From: DAOOPX01 sp964653045
GTDB taxonomy: Bacteria > Patescibacteriota > Microgenomatia > UBA1400 > PJMF01
Length of the DNA stretch: 39,791 nucleotides
Direction of reading: 5' to 3'
Assembly (NCBI GenBank): GCA_964653045.1
Contig: CAZZBW010000009.1
Span: 1 to 39,791, forward strand
In this document: piece after piece, positions 15,909-24,130 of the stretch
Numbering within the stretch: position 1 is the stretch's first letter
How the letters are laid out: every line of letters starts with the position of its first letter
Program-made: the position numbers and the translations under genes
Notes under the pieces: generated by a model
What the model was told of the DNA's origin: nothing
Seen by the model: only the letters and a program-made list of their open reading frames with translations
Database searches by the model: none

Positions 15909-15917
15909 TGTTAAAAT
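15909..15917 (+). promoter_or_regulatory. Extended -10 promoter of the gene at 15956
   Basis: TG (15909-15910), one base, then TAAAAT (15912-15917) form an extended -10 box. The leader would be about 32 nt and contains GAAAGG 6 nt before the ATG, so this gene is translated with a Shine-Dalgarno, unlike several others here. Confidence 0.5.
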
Positions 15918-15955
15918 AACTATAAGTATCGATTAATTTACTACAGAAAGGCATA

Positions 15956-16675
15956 ATGAAACTCTTCTTTGGTTTAGTTTTCACTTTAATCTTGATATTA
16001 GTATTGGCTCCTCTGACAGCTCTTGGACAAATGCCGTTATTATCTAAGTTAGTTGGCGCTGGACAAAAAGACCTAGGCGTTGTCGTTACTCAATCAGACG
16101 CAGATGCCGCACTAAGCAAAATTGGCACTGAGATTTTACCCTTACCAGCCAGTACTGATCCAGCCAATGATTACCGGTTAGAGGGAAAGCGGGAAGTTAG
16201 GCTTGAGCTAACAGCGAGTGAACTGACCGCCTCTGCTCTCAATCGTCCATGGAAAAATTATCCAGTTAAAAACGTACAAATTACTATCTCTCCAGATGGA
16301 ACCATCCAAGGCTCAGCCATCTTGATTGTGGTCAAAGCTTTGCCCTACGCCATGGCCATGGGTTACTCAGAAACTCAAGTGCGCGAAGCGATGGATAAGT
16401 ATCTCCTGCCGCCATTTGAAATCCCCGTTTATGTCAGTGGTAAAGGTAGTGTTACAGATGACCAAGTCAAAGTGGATGCCAGCAATATTCAGATCGGAGC
16501 TGTTTCTCTACCAGGTTCACTAGTGTCTCAGGTAAATCAAGAAGCCGAAAGCGTGTTGAATGATTTGGTGGCCAAACACTCTGACAGCTTCCACGCGGAA
16601 AAACTCGAATTTACCGACGGCAAAATGACGTTTGAGGGATACTTACCAGAAAAAGAGTACGTTATCCAGGAATAA
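15956..16675 (+). CDS. Membrane-anchored or secreted protein of unknown function
   Basis: This 239-aa protein begins with a strong hydrophobic signal or anchor (FFGLVFTLILILVLAPLTAL). The rest is soluble and beta-rich. LELTASELTASALNRPW followed by VKNVQITISPDGTIQGSAIL recalls the layout of YpmS/DUF2140 or LmeA-like lipid-binding proteins, where a short helix precedes a curved sheet. Later, IPVYVSGKGSVTDDQVKVDA and GAVSLPGSLVSQVNQEAESV continue this pattern. That likeness is visual and not proof. It stands alone on the plus strand with its own promoter and Shine-Dalgarno, convergent with the sigma-factor module. Confidence 0.6.
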   Translation: MKLFFGLVFTLILILVLAPLTALGQMPLLSKLVGAGQKDLGVVVTQSDADAALSKIGTEILPLPASTDPANDYRLEGKREVRLELTASELTASALNRPWKNYPVKNVQITISPDGTIQGSAILIVVKALPYAMAMGYSETQVREAMDKYLLPPFEIPVYVSGKGSVTDDQVKVDASNIQIGAVSLPGSLVSQVNQEAESVLNDLVAKHSDSFHAEKLEFTDGKMTFEGYLPEKEYVIQE

Positions 16676-16685
16676 CATTAATTAC

Positions 16686-17219
16686 TTAGCGAACATTCCG
16701 CCAATTCTGCCGATGGGGCATTAATTGCTGGTCAAGTTGATTATTTTGATAAAATCCCCGCATCATCCCCCGTCTCGACCAGATCTCGTTTAAACCAAGT
16801 TGGTCGATTGTCACCGCCGCCAAGATTAACACGGTAATGAACACCAACACAATCGCGGCAAAGTTTTTCTTGTAAGAAAACTCGTACTGCTTGAGCAGCC
16901 AAACACTACTAAAAATGCCAGCAATTGCTAAAGGAATAATCCACCAGGGAAAAGTACTTAATAGCTGTTGCAGGCGCCAGCTGAACATCGGTCCATGCTG
17001 GCGCAACGAAAAGAACATAATATTAAGTAAAAATATCGAAACTAAACTAAAAACCAAAAGACTAACAACACCCAACACTGACCCCAGCCAGAAATACCAG
17101 TGCGGTTTCATCTTGATCTCGCCCGAAGCAACCTTGCTCATCACCCCCTGAGTAAAATCTAGTGGAGCAGTGGCTTTGTTTGCTTTTGTGGTTGAGCTTA
17201 GCGTTGGTTTTTTTGGCAT
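16686..17219 (-). CDS. Three-helix membrane protein of the ECF sigma module
   Basis: This 177-aa protein has about 45 polar N-terminal residues, then three membrane segments (WYFWLGSVLGVVSLLVFSLV, PWWIIPLAIAGIFSSVWLL and FAAIVLVFITVLILAAVTI). Its C-terminus is rich in Met, Arg and Gln (RRGMMRGFYQNNQLDQQLM). The gene overlaps the end of the sigma-factor gene by 22 nt. That position is usual for an anti-sigma factor and its polar N-terminus could hold the sigma factor. However, no HxxxCxxC zinc motif or recognisable anti-sigma domain is present, so the role is inferred only from position. Confidence 0.6.
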   Translation of the reverse strand: MPKKPTLSSTTKANKATAPLDFTQGVMSKVASGEIKMKPHWYFWLGSVLGVVSLLVFSLVSIFLLNIMFFSLRQHGPMFSWRLQQLLSTFPWWIIPLAIAGIFSSVWLLKQYEFSYKKNFAAIVLVFITVLILAAVTIDQLGLNEIWSRRGMMRGFYQNNQLDQQLMPHRQNWRNVR

Positions 17220-17746
17220 ATTGTTTTCATTAATTTTTTGGCACGGTTGATCCTAGTGGCAACCGTGCCCATCGGTATCTTTAAGATATCACTAATCGCT
17301 TCATACGGCTGGTTTTCTAGAAAAAAGAGTGTTAAGACTTCGCGATAAATTAGTGGTAACTGCTGAACACACTCTTTGGTGTGTTGTTGCAGTTCTTTTC
17401 TAATCAGCTCGTCTTCCAGATCTAAACCGTCATCAATATTATCACTCAACGCAACTGAAAAGTTAATTTTCTCTCGCTTGAATAGGTTCATAGCCTGATT
17501 GTGGACAATCCGATAAATCCAACTACTAAACTTCTTCCTTGTATTAAAACTATTGAGATTGATAAAGGCTTTAATCAACGATTCTTGGACAATATCGGCC
17601 GATTTAGCAGGATCACCTGATAAATAATTGGCGTAGCGCAAAAGTCGTTCTTGATATCTATTGATAATTTCAGCGTAGCGCTCTTGATCTGAAGAGCGAA
17701 TAACTTCAACTAACTCTTCGTCGGTGAGAATTTTTGAATTAGTCAT
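17198..17746 (-). CDS. ECF-type sigma-70 family RNA polymerase sigma factor
   Basis: This protein of about 182 aa has only regions 2 and 4. Region 2 spans EIINRYQERLLRYANYLSGD, DIVQESLIKAFINLNSF and FSSWIYRIVHNQAMNLFKR. Region 4 spans CVQQLPLIYREVLTLFFLEN and YEAISDILKIPMGTVATRIN RAKK, the recognition helix. It should redirect RNA polymerase to a small regulon after an envelope signal. I chose the ATG at 17746; a TTG at 17752 is possible. A 12-bp GC-only hairpin (17758-17784) ends 11 nt before the ATG. A further 10-bp inverted repeat (17240-17269) and a 7-bp one (17679-17698) lie inside. Confidence 0.93.
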   Translation of the reverse strand: MTNSKILTDEELVEVIRSSDQERYAEIINRYQERLLRYANYLSGDPAKSADIVQESLIKAFINLNSFNTRKKFSSWIYRIVHNQAMNLFKREKINFSVALSDNIDDGLDLEDELIRKELQQHTKECVQQLPLIYREVLTLFFLENQPYEAISDILKIPMGTVATRINRAKKLMKTICQKNQR

Positions 17747-17757
17747 AAACAAACCTA

Positions 17758-17784
17758 GCTCCCCCCGCCACCGGCGGGGGGAGC
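17758..17784 (-). other. GC-rich hairpin before the sigma-factor start
   Basis: Perfect 12-bp arms GCTCCCCCCGCC and GGCGGGGGGAGC surround a 3-nt loop. It lies between the secreted-protein gene and the sigma gene, with no promoter in the short gap and no T-run after it. It could reduce read-through or block ribosome access to the sigma-factor start, or protect the upstream mRNA end. Confidence 0.65.
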
Positions 17785-17805
17785 CTGCGTTTTACCTAAA
17801 ACCTA

Positions 17806-18198
17806 TTATCTCACGCAACCCATTCCTTGACCCCTTCCACCAGCCTGTTTGCCAGCTCCATTTCCTTGGCCCAAACCGAGCTCTGCTCGGATTTGATCAG
17901 CCCCTGCAGTATCGCCATCGAGCCTGAGTTGGCGCATATCTACAAATTTGCCAAACTCCTCGGGAGTGTCAACCACTTCCAGCATTCTGCCACCTCGACC
18001 GGTCTCGGTCATCAACTTTTTCCAAGCTTCAAAATCCTTATTCTCAAATGCCTGAGTCATGGCTTCGTGCCTCTCGGCAGTATAGTTGGGACCTTGGACA
18101 TTCGGATCACCACGGTAGGCTGAAGCGCCACCGGCGGAGAGATACAGTGCACCTGCACCGATCATCAATCCTGTTGCAGTCAAAAGCAGTTTGTTCAT
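17806..18198 (-). CDS. Small exported protein upstream of the ECF sigma factor
   Basis: This 130-aa protein has a classical signal peptide (MNKLLLTATGLMIGAGALYL, cleavage after SAGGASA). The mature part is short and helical (GPNYTAERHEAMTQAFENKD, FEAWKKLM, PEEFGKFVDMRQLRLDGD) and is followed by a Gly-rich tail ending GQGMGCVR with one Cys. The helical size and the neighbouring sigma factor recall Spy/CnrX-type periplasmic sensors, but there is no sequence proof. AAAGGAAG is a good Shine-Dalgarno. It is the first gene of the module, and the sigma factor is reached only by reading through the hairpin. Confidence 0.7.
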   Translation of the reverse strand: MNKLLLTATGLMIGAGALYLSAGGASAYRGDPNVQGPNYTAERHEAMTQAFENKDFEAWKKLMTETGRGGRMLEVVDTPEEFGKFVDMRQLRLDGDTAGADQIRAELGLGQGNGAGKQAGGRGQGMGCVR

Positions 18199-18270
18199 AA
18201 ACTTCCTTTCAAACTAATTACTTATTACTAACCTTAATACAATCAATGTGGAAATTTTCTTTCACCCTAG

Positions 18271-18279
18271 TGGTAAAAT
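18271..18279 (+). promoter_or_regulatory. Extended -10 promoter of the aldehyde dehydrogenase gene, leaderless
   Basis: TGGTAAAAT at 18271-18279 fits the extended -10 consensus TGnTAtaaT. The predicted start site (about 18286) lies 2 nt before the ATG at 18288, and no Shine-Dalgarno is present. Confidence 0.55.
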
Positions 18280-18287
18280 GCAGATAT

Positions 18288-19673
18288 ATGAAAATCGTCA
18301 TTCTCAACCCGCACGACCAGTCTGTAGTCGGCTCTCTGCCTGTTAGCACCAAATCAGAAGTTGCCGGAGCGGTCAAAAAAGCCCGAGCCGCATTTGTGAG
18401 TTGGAAAAGCACTACTATCGATGAAAGAATTGCGTACATCTTAAAATACCGACAACTGCTTAAAACCCACGCTAATAAGATTGCTCAGCTAATCACTCAA
18501 GAAATGGGTAAACCAATTAGCCAGTCGCTTGATGATGTAAATGGAGAGTTAGAGTTTTTGGATTACTACACCCAAAAGGGAGAACAATTCCTAAGTGACG
18601 AAGCGATTCACCAATCAGCTGATACAAAATTTCGACTGGTTCACGAACCTTACGGAGTCTGTGCTTGTATTGCTCCGTGGAACTTTCCCGTTTCAATGGC
18701 TAACTCTGGTATCATCCCTGCACTGATTGCTGGCAACTGCGTAGTGTTCAAGCCTTCCGAGTACACGAGTTTAAGCCAAAAGATGTTGGTTGATTTACTC
18801 AACCAAGCTGGTTTACCCAAGGGGGTGTTAAATGTTGTGATTGGTGATGGCAAAGTAGGAAAAGTACTACTTGAGCAGTCAATAGACTTGGTCTGGTTTA
18901 CTGGCAGCACTGCAGTAGGACAATCTATTTATCGCCAATGCGGTGAAAAATTTGTCAAATCCATGCTAGAAATGGGTGGCAGTAGTCCAGCGATCGTATT
19001 TGCTGACGCCAATCTTGAAGACACAGTGGAAAATCTTTACTGGGCACGTTTTCTCAATTGTGGTCAAGTCTGTACTGCTATTAAAAGGCTGTTTGTAGAA
19101 AAAAAGATTTACCATCAATTAGTTAATATGCTTGTCACCAAAGTGAAACAGATGCCGGTCGGCAACCCCATGGATAAAAATACCCAAGTAGGACCATTGG
19201 TCAGTCGCAAACAACTTAAGCTACTTAAAGCCCAAGTTGCCGACGCCATTAAGCGCGGCGCCAAAATTGAGTTAGGTGGCGCCGCACCCAACGATCCAAA
19301 ATTGAAATTAGGCAATTATTACCTTCCTACCATCTTAACCAACGTCAAGCCGCAGATGCGAGTTTTGACTGAAGAAGTCTTTGGTCCAGTATTACCAATT
19401 GTCCAGTTTTCCAGCAAAGCCGAGGTAATCAGGCTCGCCAATCAAACTGAGTATGGTTTGAGTGCCGAAATTTATACCCGGGACATCAATAAAGCTGAGA
19501 AAGTTGCTAAAGAGCTGGATGCAGGAACAGTCGCCATCAACACCGACAACTTTTTCAAGCCCGAGTGTCCTTTCGGCGGTTTCAAAAAAAGTGGCATGGG
19601 CAAAGAGTATGGGCGCATAGGGATGCAAGAGTTTGCCAAAACCAAACTCATCGCTGTTCGCAGTGGAAATTAG
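18288..19673 (+). CDS. NAD(P)-dependent aldehyde dehydrogenase (succinate-semialdehyde type)
   Basis: This ALDH-superfamily protein of 461 aa has all catalytic parts: the oxyanion Asn in IAPWNFPVSMANSG, the cofactor site VVFKPSEYTS and WFTGSTAVGQSIY, the general base Glu in LEMGGSSPAIVF and the nucleophile Cys in NCGQVCTAIKR. EEVFGPVLPIVQF and PFGGFKKSGMGKEYG are standard C-terminal motifs. Similarity is closest to succinate-semialdehyde or short-chain aldehyde dehydrogenases such as GabD/YneI; the substrate is not fixed. The start at 18288 gives MKIVILNPHDQSVVG. An upstream ATG at 18246 would cover the promoter. It overlaps the helicase stop by 4 nt. A stem of 8 bp lies at 19255-19285. Confidence 0.93.
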   Translation: MKIVILNPHDQSVVGSLPVSTKSEVAGAVKKARAAFVSWKSTTIDERIAYILKYRQLLKTHANKIAQLITQEMGKPISQSLDDVNGELEFLDYYTQKGEQFLSDEAIHQSADTKFRLVHEPYGVCACIAPWNFPVSMANSGIIPALIAGNCVVFKPSEYTSLSQKMLVDLLNQAGLPKGVLNVVIGDGKVGKVLLEQSIDLVWFTGSTAVGQSIYRQCGEKFVKSMLEMGGSSPAIVFADANLEDTVENLYWARFLNCGQVCTAIKRLFVEKKIYHQLVNMLVTKVKQMPVGNPMDKNTQVGPLVSRKQLKLLKAQVADAIKRGAKIELGGAAPNDPKLKLGNYYLPTILTNVKPQMRVLTEEVFGPVLPIVQFSSKAEVIRLANQTEYGLSAEIYTRDINKAEKVAKELDAGTVAINTDNFFKPECPFGGFKKSGMGKEYGRIGMQEFAKTKLIAVRSGN

Positions 19674-20824
19674 TCAATAAAAGTCAGTGCTACACCAATG
19701 CGGTCCGCTCGACCAGTTCGGCCAATGCGGTGAATGTAATCTTCATAAGTTTCTGGTAGTTCGTAGTTGATCACATGAGTGATGTTGTCAACGTCTAAGC
19801 CACGTGCCGCCACATCGGTGGCGATCATGATTTTAAACCGGTTGCGCTTGAATGCATCAAGCGCGCGCTGGCGTTGATTTTGGTTTTTGTTGCCATGAAT
19901 AGCGATACTAGAAAAACCGCGTTTGGAAAGCAACTGAGACAGCTTTTCTGCACCTCGCTTGGTCCGACCAAAAACCAACACTTTGTCAAACCCTGGTTGT
20001 GACAACAAACCTTGCAATACATCAATTTTATTTCTGCCAGCAAGTTTCACCACATCCTGATTAATGTTGCATGAAGCACCCTGTGACTCAACTCGAACTG
20101 TGATGGAATTGTACAAAAATGACTGAGCCACTTGTTTGGTCTTTTCCGACATGGTTGCTGAAAAGAACAGTGAATGGCGTTCTTTAGGTAAAGCCGAGAT
20201 GATTCTTTGAATATCGCGAATGAAACCCATATCCAGCATCCGATCAACTTCATCTAAAACAACGGTTTGAAAGTCTGCCAAACGCAGATTGCCACGTTCA
20301 GCCAGATCTTTAATTCTTCCTGGAGTACCAACAATTACTTGGCTACCACGTTTCATATCTTGAATCTGGCGGCGCAGATCAACTCCACCGATTAACAACG
20401 AAAAATAACAACGCGTCCCGCGGGCAAAAGCTCGACCTTCATCCACGATCTGCGCCGCCAACTCTCTGGTAGGCGTAATCACAATGGCTTTGTGATTACG
20501 CTCCTTAATCACTTGATTAATAATTGGTAACAGGAAGACCGCTGTCTTACCGGTGCCAGTCGCGGCCAAGCCAACGACATCTTTGCCCTCCAAAACCAAA
20601 GGCAAAGCCTGATCTTGAATTGCCGTGGGGGTAGTGTACCCTTTAGCCAAGATGTTCGCTTGTAAAATTGGTTCCAAAGGAAAGTCAACAAATTGATGTT
20701 GAGGTACATGCTCCGATGCAACTTGAGGCACGGCTTTCTTGACTAATAGGTGCGGATCTACCCGCATATACTTAATCCGGTTTTGTGGTCGGCCACCACT
20801 AGCATTGCCAAAACGATAACTCAT
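19670..20824 (-). CDS. DEAD-box RNA helicase
   Basis: This protein of about 384 aa consists of just the two RecA-like domains. Motifs in order are the Q motif (YTTPTAIQDQALP), I AATGTGKT, Ia ITPTRELAAQ, GG (LLIGGVDLRRQ), Ib TPGRI, II DEVD (a variant of DEAD), III SAT, IV VLVFGRTKRG, V TDVAARGLD and VI HRIGRTGR. It ends right after motif VI and lacks the basic tail of RhlE/CsdA. It probably unwinds rRNA or mRNA structure, which is of interest in a genome with many coding-region hairpins. A TTG at 20830 is an alternative start. Inverted repeats lie at 19844-19864 and 20473-20501. Confidence 0.95.
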   Translation of the reverse strand: MSYRFGNASGGRPQNRIKYMRVDPHLLVKKAVPQVASEHVPQHQFVDFPLEPILQANILAKGYTTPTAIQDQALPLVLEGKDVVGLAATGTGKTAVFLLPIINQVIKERNHKAIVITPTRELAAQIVDEGRAFARGTRCYFSLLIGGVDLRRQIQDMKRGSQVIVGTPGRIKDLAERGNLRLADFQTVVLDEVDRMLDMGFIRDIQRIISALPKERHSLFFSATMSEKTKQVAQSFLYNSITVRVESQGASCNINQDVVKLAGRNKIDVLQGLLSQPGFDKVLVFGRTKRGAEKLSQLLSKRGFSSIAIHGNKNQNQRQRALDAFKRNRFKIMIATDVAARGLDVDNITHVINYELPETYEDYIHRIGRTGRADRIGVALTFID

Positions 20825-20986
20825 ATACAATCTTTCTTTTTACCAAACTGGTCATTAGGAAAGATTCGTGAAAAATTAAAAAAGGGAAATATTCCAAATC
20901 TCGCGCCTAAAACAAATCGGGTTGTTAATTTACTGCGCTAGTGTAACACAACAGTAAATCAAATGCAAATTATAGGACAAAACAAT

Positions 20987-21319
20987 TTAATTTTTCAAAA
21001 ATGCCTGGAAGCGAATGCCTGAATCAATGTCTGCTTGAATTGTCACTTTAGGAATGTTTCTTAGTGTTCTTTCATGCACTACCTTCTTGATTGTTGGCGG
21101 AGCTTCCTCAAGCTCGATCACTTCCAGCACTAACCAGTCGGGATTCTGCTGATTCAGATCCCAAAGTTCAACCATAATTTTAACCCCAACAAAAGCCGCT
21201 CTCCTGGCTAAAGTAAATTCACTTCCGTTCCAAAAAAAAGTAATGTCACTTTCATCCGGACCATACTCAACACGAGGCTCAGGCATTTCTGGACCAACTT
21301 CGAATCTGCTTCTAGACAT
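20987..21319 (-). CDS. Hypothetical 110-aa soluble protein
   Basis: I do not recognise this family. The protein is acidic and beta-rich (FEVGPEMPEPRVEYGPDESD, ITFFWNGSEFTLARRAAFVG) and its second half (KKVVHERTLRNIPKVTIQAD) may form another small sheet. There is no signal peptide or membrane segment. AAAGG lies about 9 nt before the ATG, so translation from 21319 is credible. It stands between the helicase gene and the YibE operon with gaps of 80-160 nt on both sides, so it is probably a single-gene unit. Confidence 0.6.
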   Translation of the reverse strand: MSRSRFEVGPEMPEPRVEYGPDESDITFFWNGSEFTLARRAAFVGVKIMVELWDLNQQNPDWLVLEVIELEEAPPTIKKVVHERTLRNIPKVTIQADIDSGIRFQAFLKN

Positions 21320-21400
21320 ATCTACCTTTTGCTAAGTTAATAATCCCAGCAATTGTAAAAGACAAATCGCAATTTGTTAATTGTTATGGGACTTGCTTAT

Positions 21401-22303
21401 CTATTCATTTGCTACGCCCAAGCTTTGCCGATACGCCTGTTGCAGAAAATCAGCAATTCGACGAGGATTAATTTCTGCCGGTAAATCGCTCATGCTGTCG
21501 ATCTTGCTGGCTTGACCCCAATCAAGTCGCACCGTGATTGGGGTTACATCTTGCCCCTTTACAAATTTTTCCCGCATTTTCCTCAGAAAATCAGTCAGAC
21601 GGTGTTGAGAAACGTTCAAAGGTTGAAGCAGCACGTCTTGTGACCCAGGATAATTACTTTTTAGTTGAAAAACGATCTCACCAATTCCTCTTCCCCACTT
21701 TGCCTGAAAAATGTCATGATTAGCAGTAGGGAAAATCACCACAATTTTACCTTGTGTAAGCAGCTTGGCTGCTATATGAAGTGATCGCTCATTCATCTGA
21801 TTGATCTCTTCCATAGTCATGGAAGCCTGAGTGCTTCCAAATAATATCCTTTTTACTCTTTGTTCCACTCTTTTTTTTGGTTTTATTAGCGGTGGTTTGG
21901 GCGCATCTGAGGCAAAAAACGTGGGAGCAATAGGAATGATTCTGTCTCGATGCTCGGGTGGAAGCATAAATTCGGCCGATGGGTAAGCAACAAAATGGAC
22001 ATCATCAGTTCTTTTTTTAAGGAGAGCAAGTAATATTTGAGGCTCGGCATGAAACTCATGAGGAGCAATAACCAACACTGCTTGACCTTGCTGGTCTGCC
22101 CATTGAGGTAGCTTAGTTTCGATCTTAATACCCAAGCCATCAATCAGTTTTTGACAATACTCTGACAAACTAGCCTCCGATGGGAGAGAATCAACTGCTT
22201 TTTGCGCACCAAAAAAAACTTTTCCTAGTCGGTAAATTAATTTAAACGAACGACTATTATTCGCACGTGCTTCTATCTGGTTGACTAAATCCTCTTTTTT
22301 CAT
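21401..22303 (-). CDS. PlsC-like acyltransferase fold protein, degenerate motifs
   Basis: This protein has 300 aa. AVLVIAPHEFHAEPQILLAL resembles motif I of glycerolipid acyltransferases (normally HxxxxD) but with Glu in place of Asp. GKIVVIFPTANHDIF falls where motif III (FPEGTRS) would be. PITVRLDWG near the end resembles the last beta strand. It may be an acyltransferase with changed chemistry or an inactive relative; confidence in function is low. No membrane helix is obvious. Its ATG overlaps the YibE stop codon (ATGA, 22300-22303), so it is translated with the YibE/F transporter-like gene. Confidence 0.5.
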   Translation of the reverse strand: MKKEDLVNQIEARANNSRSFKLIYRLGKVFFGAQKAVDSLPSEASLSEYCQKLIDGLGIKIETKLPQWADQQGQAVLVIAPHEFHAEPQILLALLKKRTDDVHFVAYPSAEFMLPPEHRDRIIPIAPTFFASDAPKPPLIKPKKRVEQRVKRILFGSTQASMTMEEINQMNERSLHIAAKLLTQGKIVVIFPTANHDIFQAKWGRGIGEIVFQLKSNYPGSQDVLLQPLNVSQHRLTDFLRKMREKFVKGQDVTPITVRLDWGQASKIDSMSDLPAEINPRRIADFLQQAYRQSLGVANE

Positions 22304-23514
22304 CTTTTGATAGACTTGTCAGCTCTGTTGGCAACAAAGACAGCAATGATGGTGGTGATGGGTACGGCTAAGATTAATCCTATACTGCCGACGAGAGTGC
22401 GCACCACCTCGTCGGCAATCAGTTCATAATTGAAAATTTCACTTATCGGTCGCGGATTGTTGATAAATAGTAATAAAAGTGGCAGGCTGGCACCGGTGTA
22501 AACTAAAACCAATGTGTTCACCATCGAGGCGATATGATCTTGACCTACACCCATCGCGCGCCGATAAAGCTCTCCCAGACCTAGATTTGGATTCGCTGAT
22601 TTGAGCTCAAACACAATTGCTGATTGGGACACAGTAATATCGTCAAGCACACCCAACACGCCGATAATAATTCCAGCTAACAGTAATCCTTGCATATTAA
22701 TTGCTTGATCACTCTCGAAACTGAGGAAACCTGCTTCTTCTGTCGAAAAGCCAGTCAGTTTGGCTGCTTGGACGAAGGTGATGGCAAGTAACCCAGTAAT
22801 GACGAGGGCGATCAGCGTGCCGCTGATCGCCACCAAGGTTTTTTTATTCACTCCGTGCGAAAGGAAAAATGTGGCCGGCAGCACAATCATAGAGCCCAAG
22901 ATTGCAATTAAAACTGGATTGTCTCCAGCCAAGATCCGGGGCAAAACAAACATAAATATGACAGCGAAAGAAATAATCATGCCTAATACCGAGAGCACTC
23001 CCCGTTGACGAGCAATAATGAGCGTCAAAACCAAAAATATTACCAACAAACCAATTAAGGCGTCCCGTCGCACATAATCGGAAATATAAAACAATTTTCC
23101 CCCAGAAGTATCTTGGGTAAAACTGACCATCACCTGATCGCCAACTTGATAAGTTGGCGCATTTGGTACCCCCAAATCACCAGTTTCGATAGTAAGAGTT
23201 TCTCCAGCGAGAGAGCCCTTGGTGACCAAAAGCTCCAGTTTTTGCGACAAAACATACTGCTCAGATCCTGGCAACAAAGATTTGGTTTCATCAAAGATCT
23301 GAGTCACTTTCGCCTCAAGCATCTCTTCACTCAATAATTCTGGGTTAAGCGCCTCGGCTTGGGCCTCAGCTAACACTTCATCTGAAAAATTTTCAGTTAA
23401 ATTAGTTTCTTCAAGAAGTTCTTCAGTGGGCAGTTGGGCATGAGCCCAACTGCCCACCCCACTCAAAAAAATACTGCCAAAAACAACAAAAAATAGAAAA
23501 ATATTTTTCGCCAT
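22300..23514 (-). CDS. YibE/F family multi-pass membrane protein
   Basis: This 404-aa protein has an N-terminal signal peptide (FFVVFGSIFLSGVGSWAHAQ), an acidic exported region to about residue 145 and then about seven membrane helices. LLGVL-type features include IIIGVLGVLDDITVSQSAIV and RAMGVGQDHIASMVNTLVLV, which are hallmarks of the YibE/F family (PF07907). The family has been linked to transport in Gram-positive bacteria but has no proven substrate. It follows the DUF134 gene after 14 nt and couples to the PlsC-like gene. Four perfect inverted repeats lie inside (22386-22417, 22807-22831, 23139-23159, 23426-23457), the last one covering the signal-peptide cleavage region. Confidence 0.88.
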   Translation of the reverse strand: MAKNIFLFFVVFGSIFLSGVGSWAHAQLPTEELLEETNLTENFSDEVLAEAQAEALNPELLSEEMLEAKVTQIFDETKSLLPGSEQYVLSQKLELLVTKGSLAGETLTIETGDLGVPNAPTYQVGDQVMVSFTQDTSGGKLFYISDYVRRDALIGLLVIFLVLTLIIARQRGVLSVLGMIISFAVIFMFVLPRILAGDNPVLIAILGSMIVLPATFFLSHGVNKKTLVAISGTLIALVITGLLAITFVQAAKLTGFSTEEAGFLSFESDQAINMQGLLLAGIIIGVLGVLDDITVSQSAIVFELKSANPNLGLGELYRRAMGVGQDHIASMVNTLVLVYTGASLPLLLLFINNPRPISEIFNYELIADEVVRTLVGSIGLILAVPITTIIAVFVANRADKSIKR

Positions 23515-23528
23515 ATTTTTAATAAAAA

Positions 23529-23813
23529 TTATTTAACCTGCTTTTCCAACCGGATCGCCTTACCGGTGATCAAAGCGTCGGCCACTTTTCGATTAGCTTT
23601 AGCTAAAATTCTAGCGAAGGTAGCTTGAGAAATTTGCATCTGCTCTGCGGCCTCAGTCTGCATCAGTCCATCCACTTCATATAATTTGAGGGCTTCAAGC
23701 TCATCTGGCATCAGCACTACCTCCGTAAGTTGCCGCAGGGGTACCCCACGCGGTTTGAAGTACTCTACGCTCGGGCTAAAGCGCAACATTCTTGGCGTAA
23801 TTGGACGCGTCAT
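23529..23813 (-). CDS. DUF134 family HTH protein
   Basis: This is a 94-aa member of the DUF134 family, small predicted DNA-binding proteins. Family features are the N-terminal FSPSVEYFKPRGVPLRQL, then the regulatory-looking VVLMPDELEALKLYEVDGLM and the HTH QTEAAEQMQISQATFARILA. It probably acts as a regulator of its own operon. The best candidate site is the short inverted repeat in the promoter before the DUF5320 gene (24131-24144). It lies 29 nt after the DUF5320 gene and 14 nt before the YibE gene. Confidence 0.88.
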   Translation of the reverse strand: MTRPITPRMLRFSPSVEYFKPRGVPLRQLTEVVLMPDELEALKLYEVDGLMQTEAAEQMQISQATFARILAKANRKVADALITGKAIRLEKQVK

Positions 23814-23842
23814 CTCTTATCCTCTTTAGCCAGATTCTAAGG

Positions 23843-24112
23843 TTATTTGTCCAAGCTGGCAAGCTCAGTTTCCAAGTCTTCCAACTCTTCTTTGAGGGCG
23901 TCTCTATACTCTTCTAGAGCCAGTTTTCGGGCTGCTGGATCCTGTGGTTGATTACCCCAGAAGTATCGACACAGCCCGCGTCCTTGACCTTGACCTTGGC
24001 CAAAACCACGACCTCCTCCTTGTCTCCAACCCATGCCCATTCCGCATGGACCCAATCCCCTACCGGTCATCGGTCCAGTTCCTTGTGGACCTGTTTGATC
24101 AAACTTTGGCAT
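23843..24112 (-). CDS. DUF5320 family Gly/Gln-rich protein
   Basis: This 89-aa protein begins MPKFDQTGPQGTGPMTGRGL, followed by GPCGMGMG and a Gly/Gln/Arg-rich stretch with a second Cys (GRGLCRYFWG). It ends in a coiled-coil-like helix (LALEEYRDALKEELEDLETE). This order is typical of DUF5320, often found next to DUF134 regulators; the function is not known. It is the first gene of the operon, with GAAAGG 7 nt before the ATG and a strong promoter. The two cysteines and Gly-rich region could bind metal or nucleic acid, but this is a guess. Confidence 0.85.
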   Translation of the reverse strand: MPKFDQTGPQGTGPMTGRGLGPCGMGMGWRQGGGRGFGQGQGQGRGLCRYFWGNQPQDPAARKLALEEYRDALKEELEDLETELASLDK

Positions 24113-24130
24113 ATTAAACCTTTCATATTA

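Larger units (their letters stand above)
15644..15955. other. 312-nt AT-rich intergenic region
   Basis: The region lies between two divergently transcribed genes. It holds the methyltransferase -10 candidate, a large perfect inverted repeat (15714-15757), a weak 43-codon minus-strand ORF (15770-15901) and the promoter of the gene at 15956. I see no RNA gene. Confidence 0.6.

Noticed and set aside
17758..17784. Hairpin as a rho-independent terminator
   Set aside because: The stem is strong, but no T-run follows on the minus strand, and the sigma gene start follows immediately. I list it as a hairpin of uncertain role.
20750..20941. A 63-aa plus-strand frame whose last 28 residues look protein-like (GKIREKLKKGNIPNL)
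   Set aside because: Its only ATG lies inside the helicase gene on the other strand, no start codon exists in the intergenic part, and I know no matching family.
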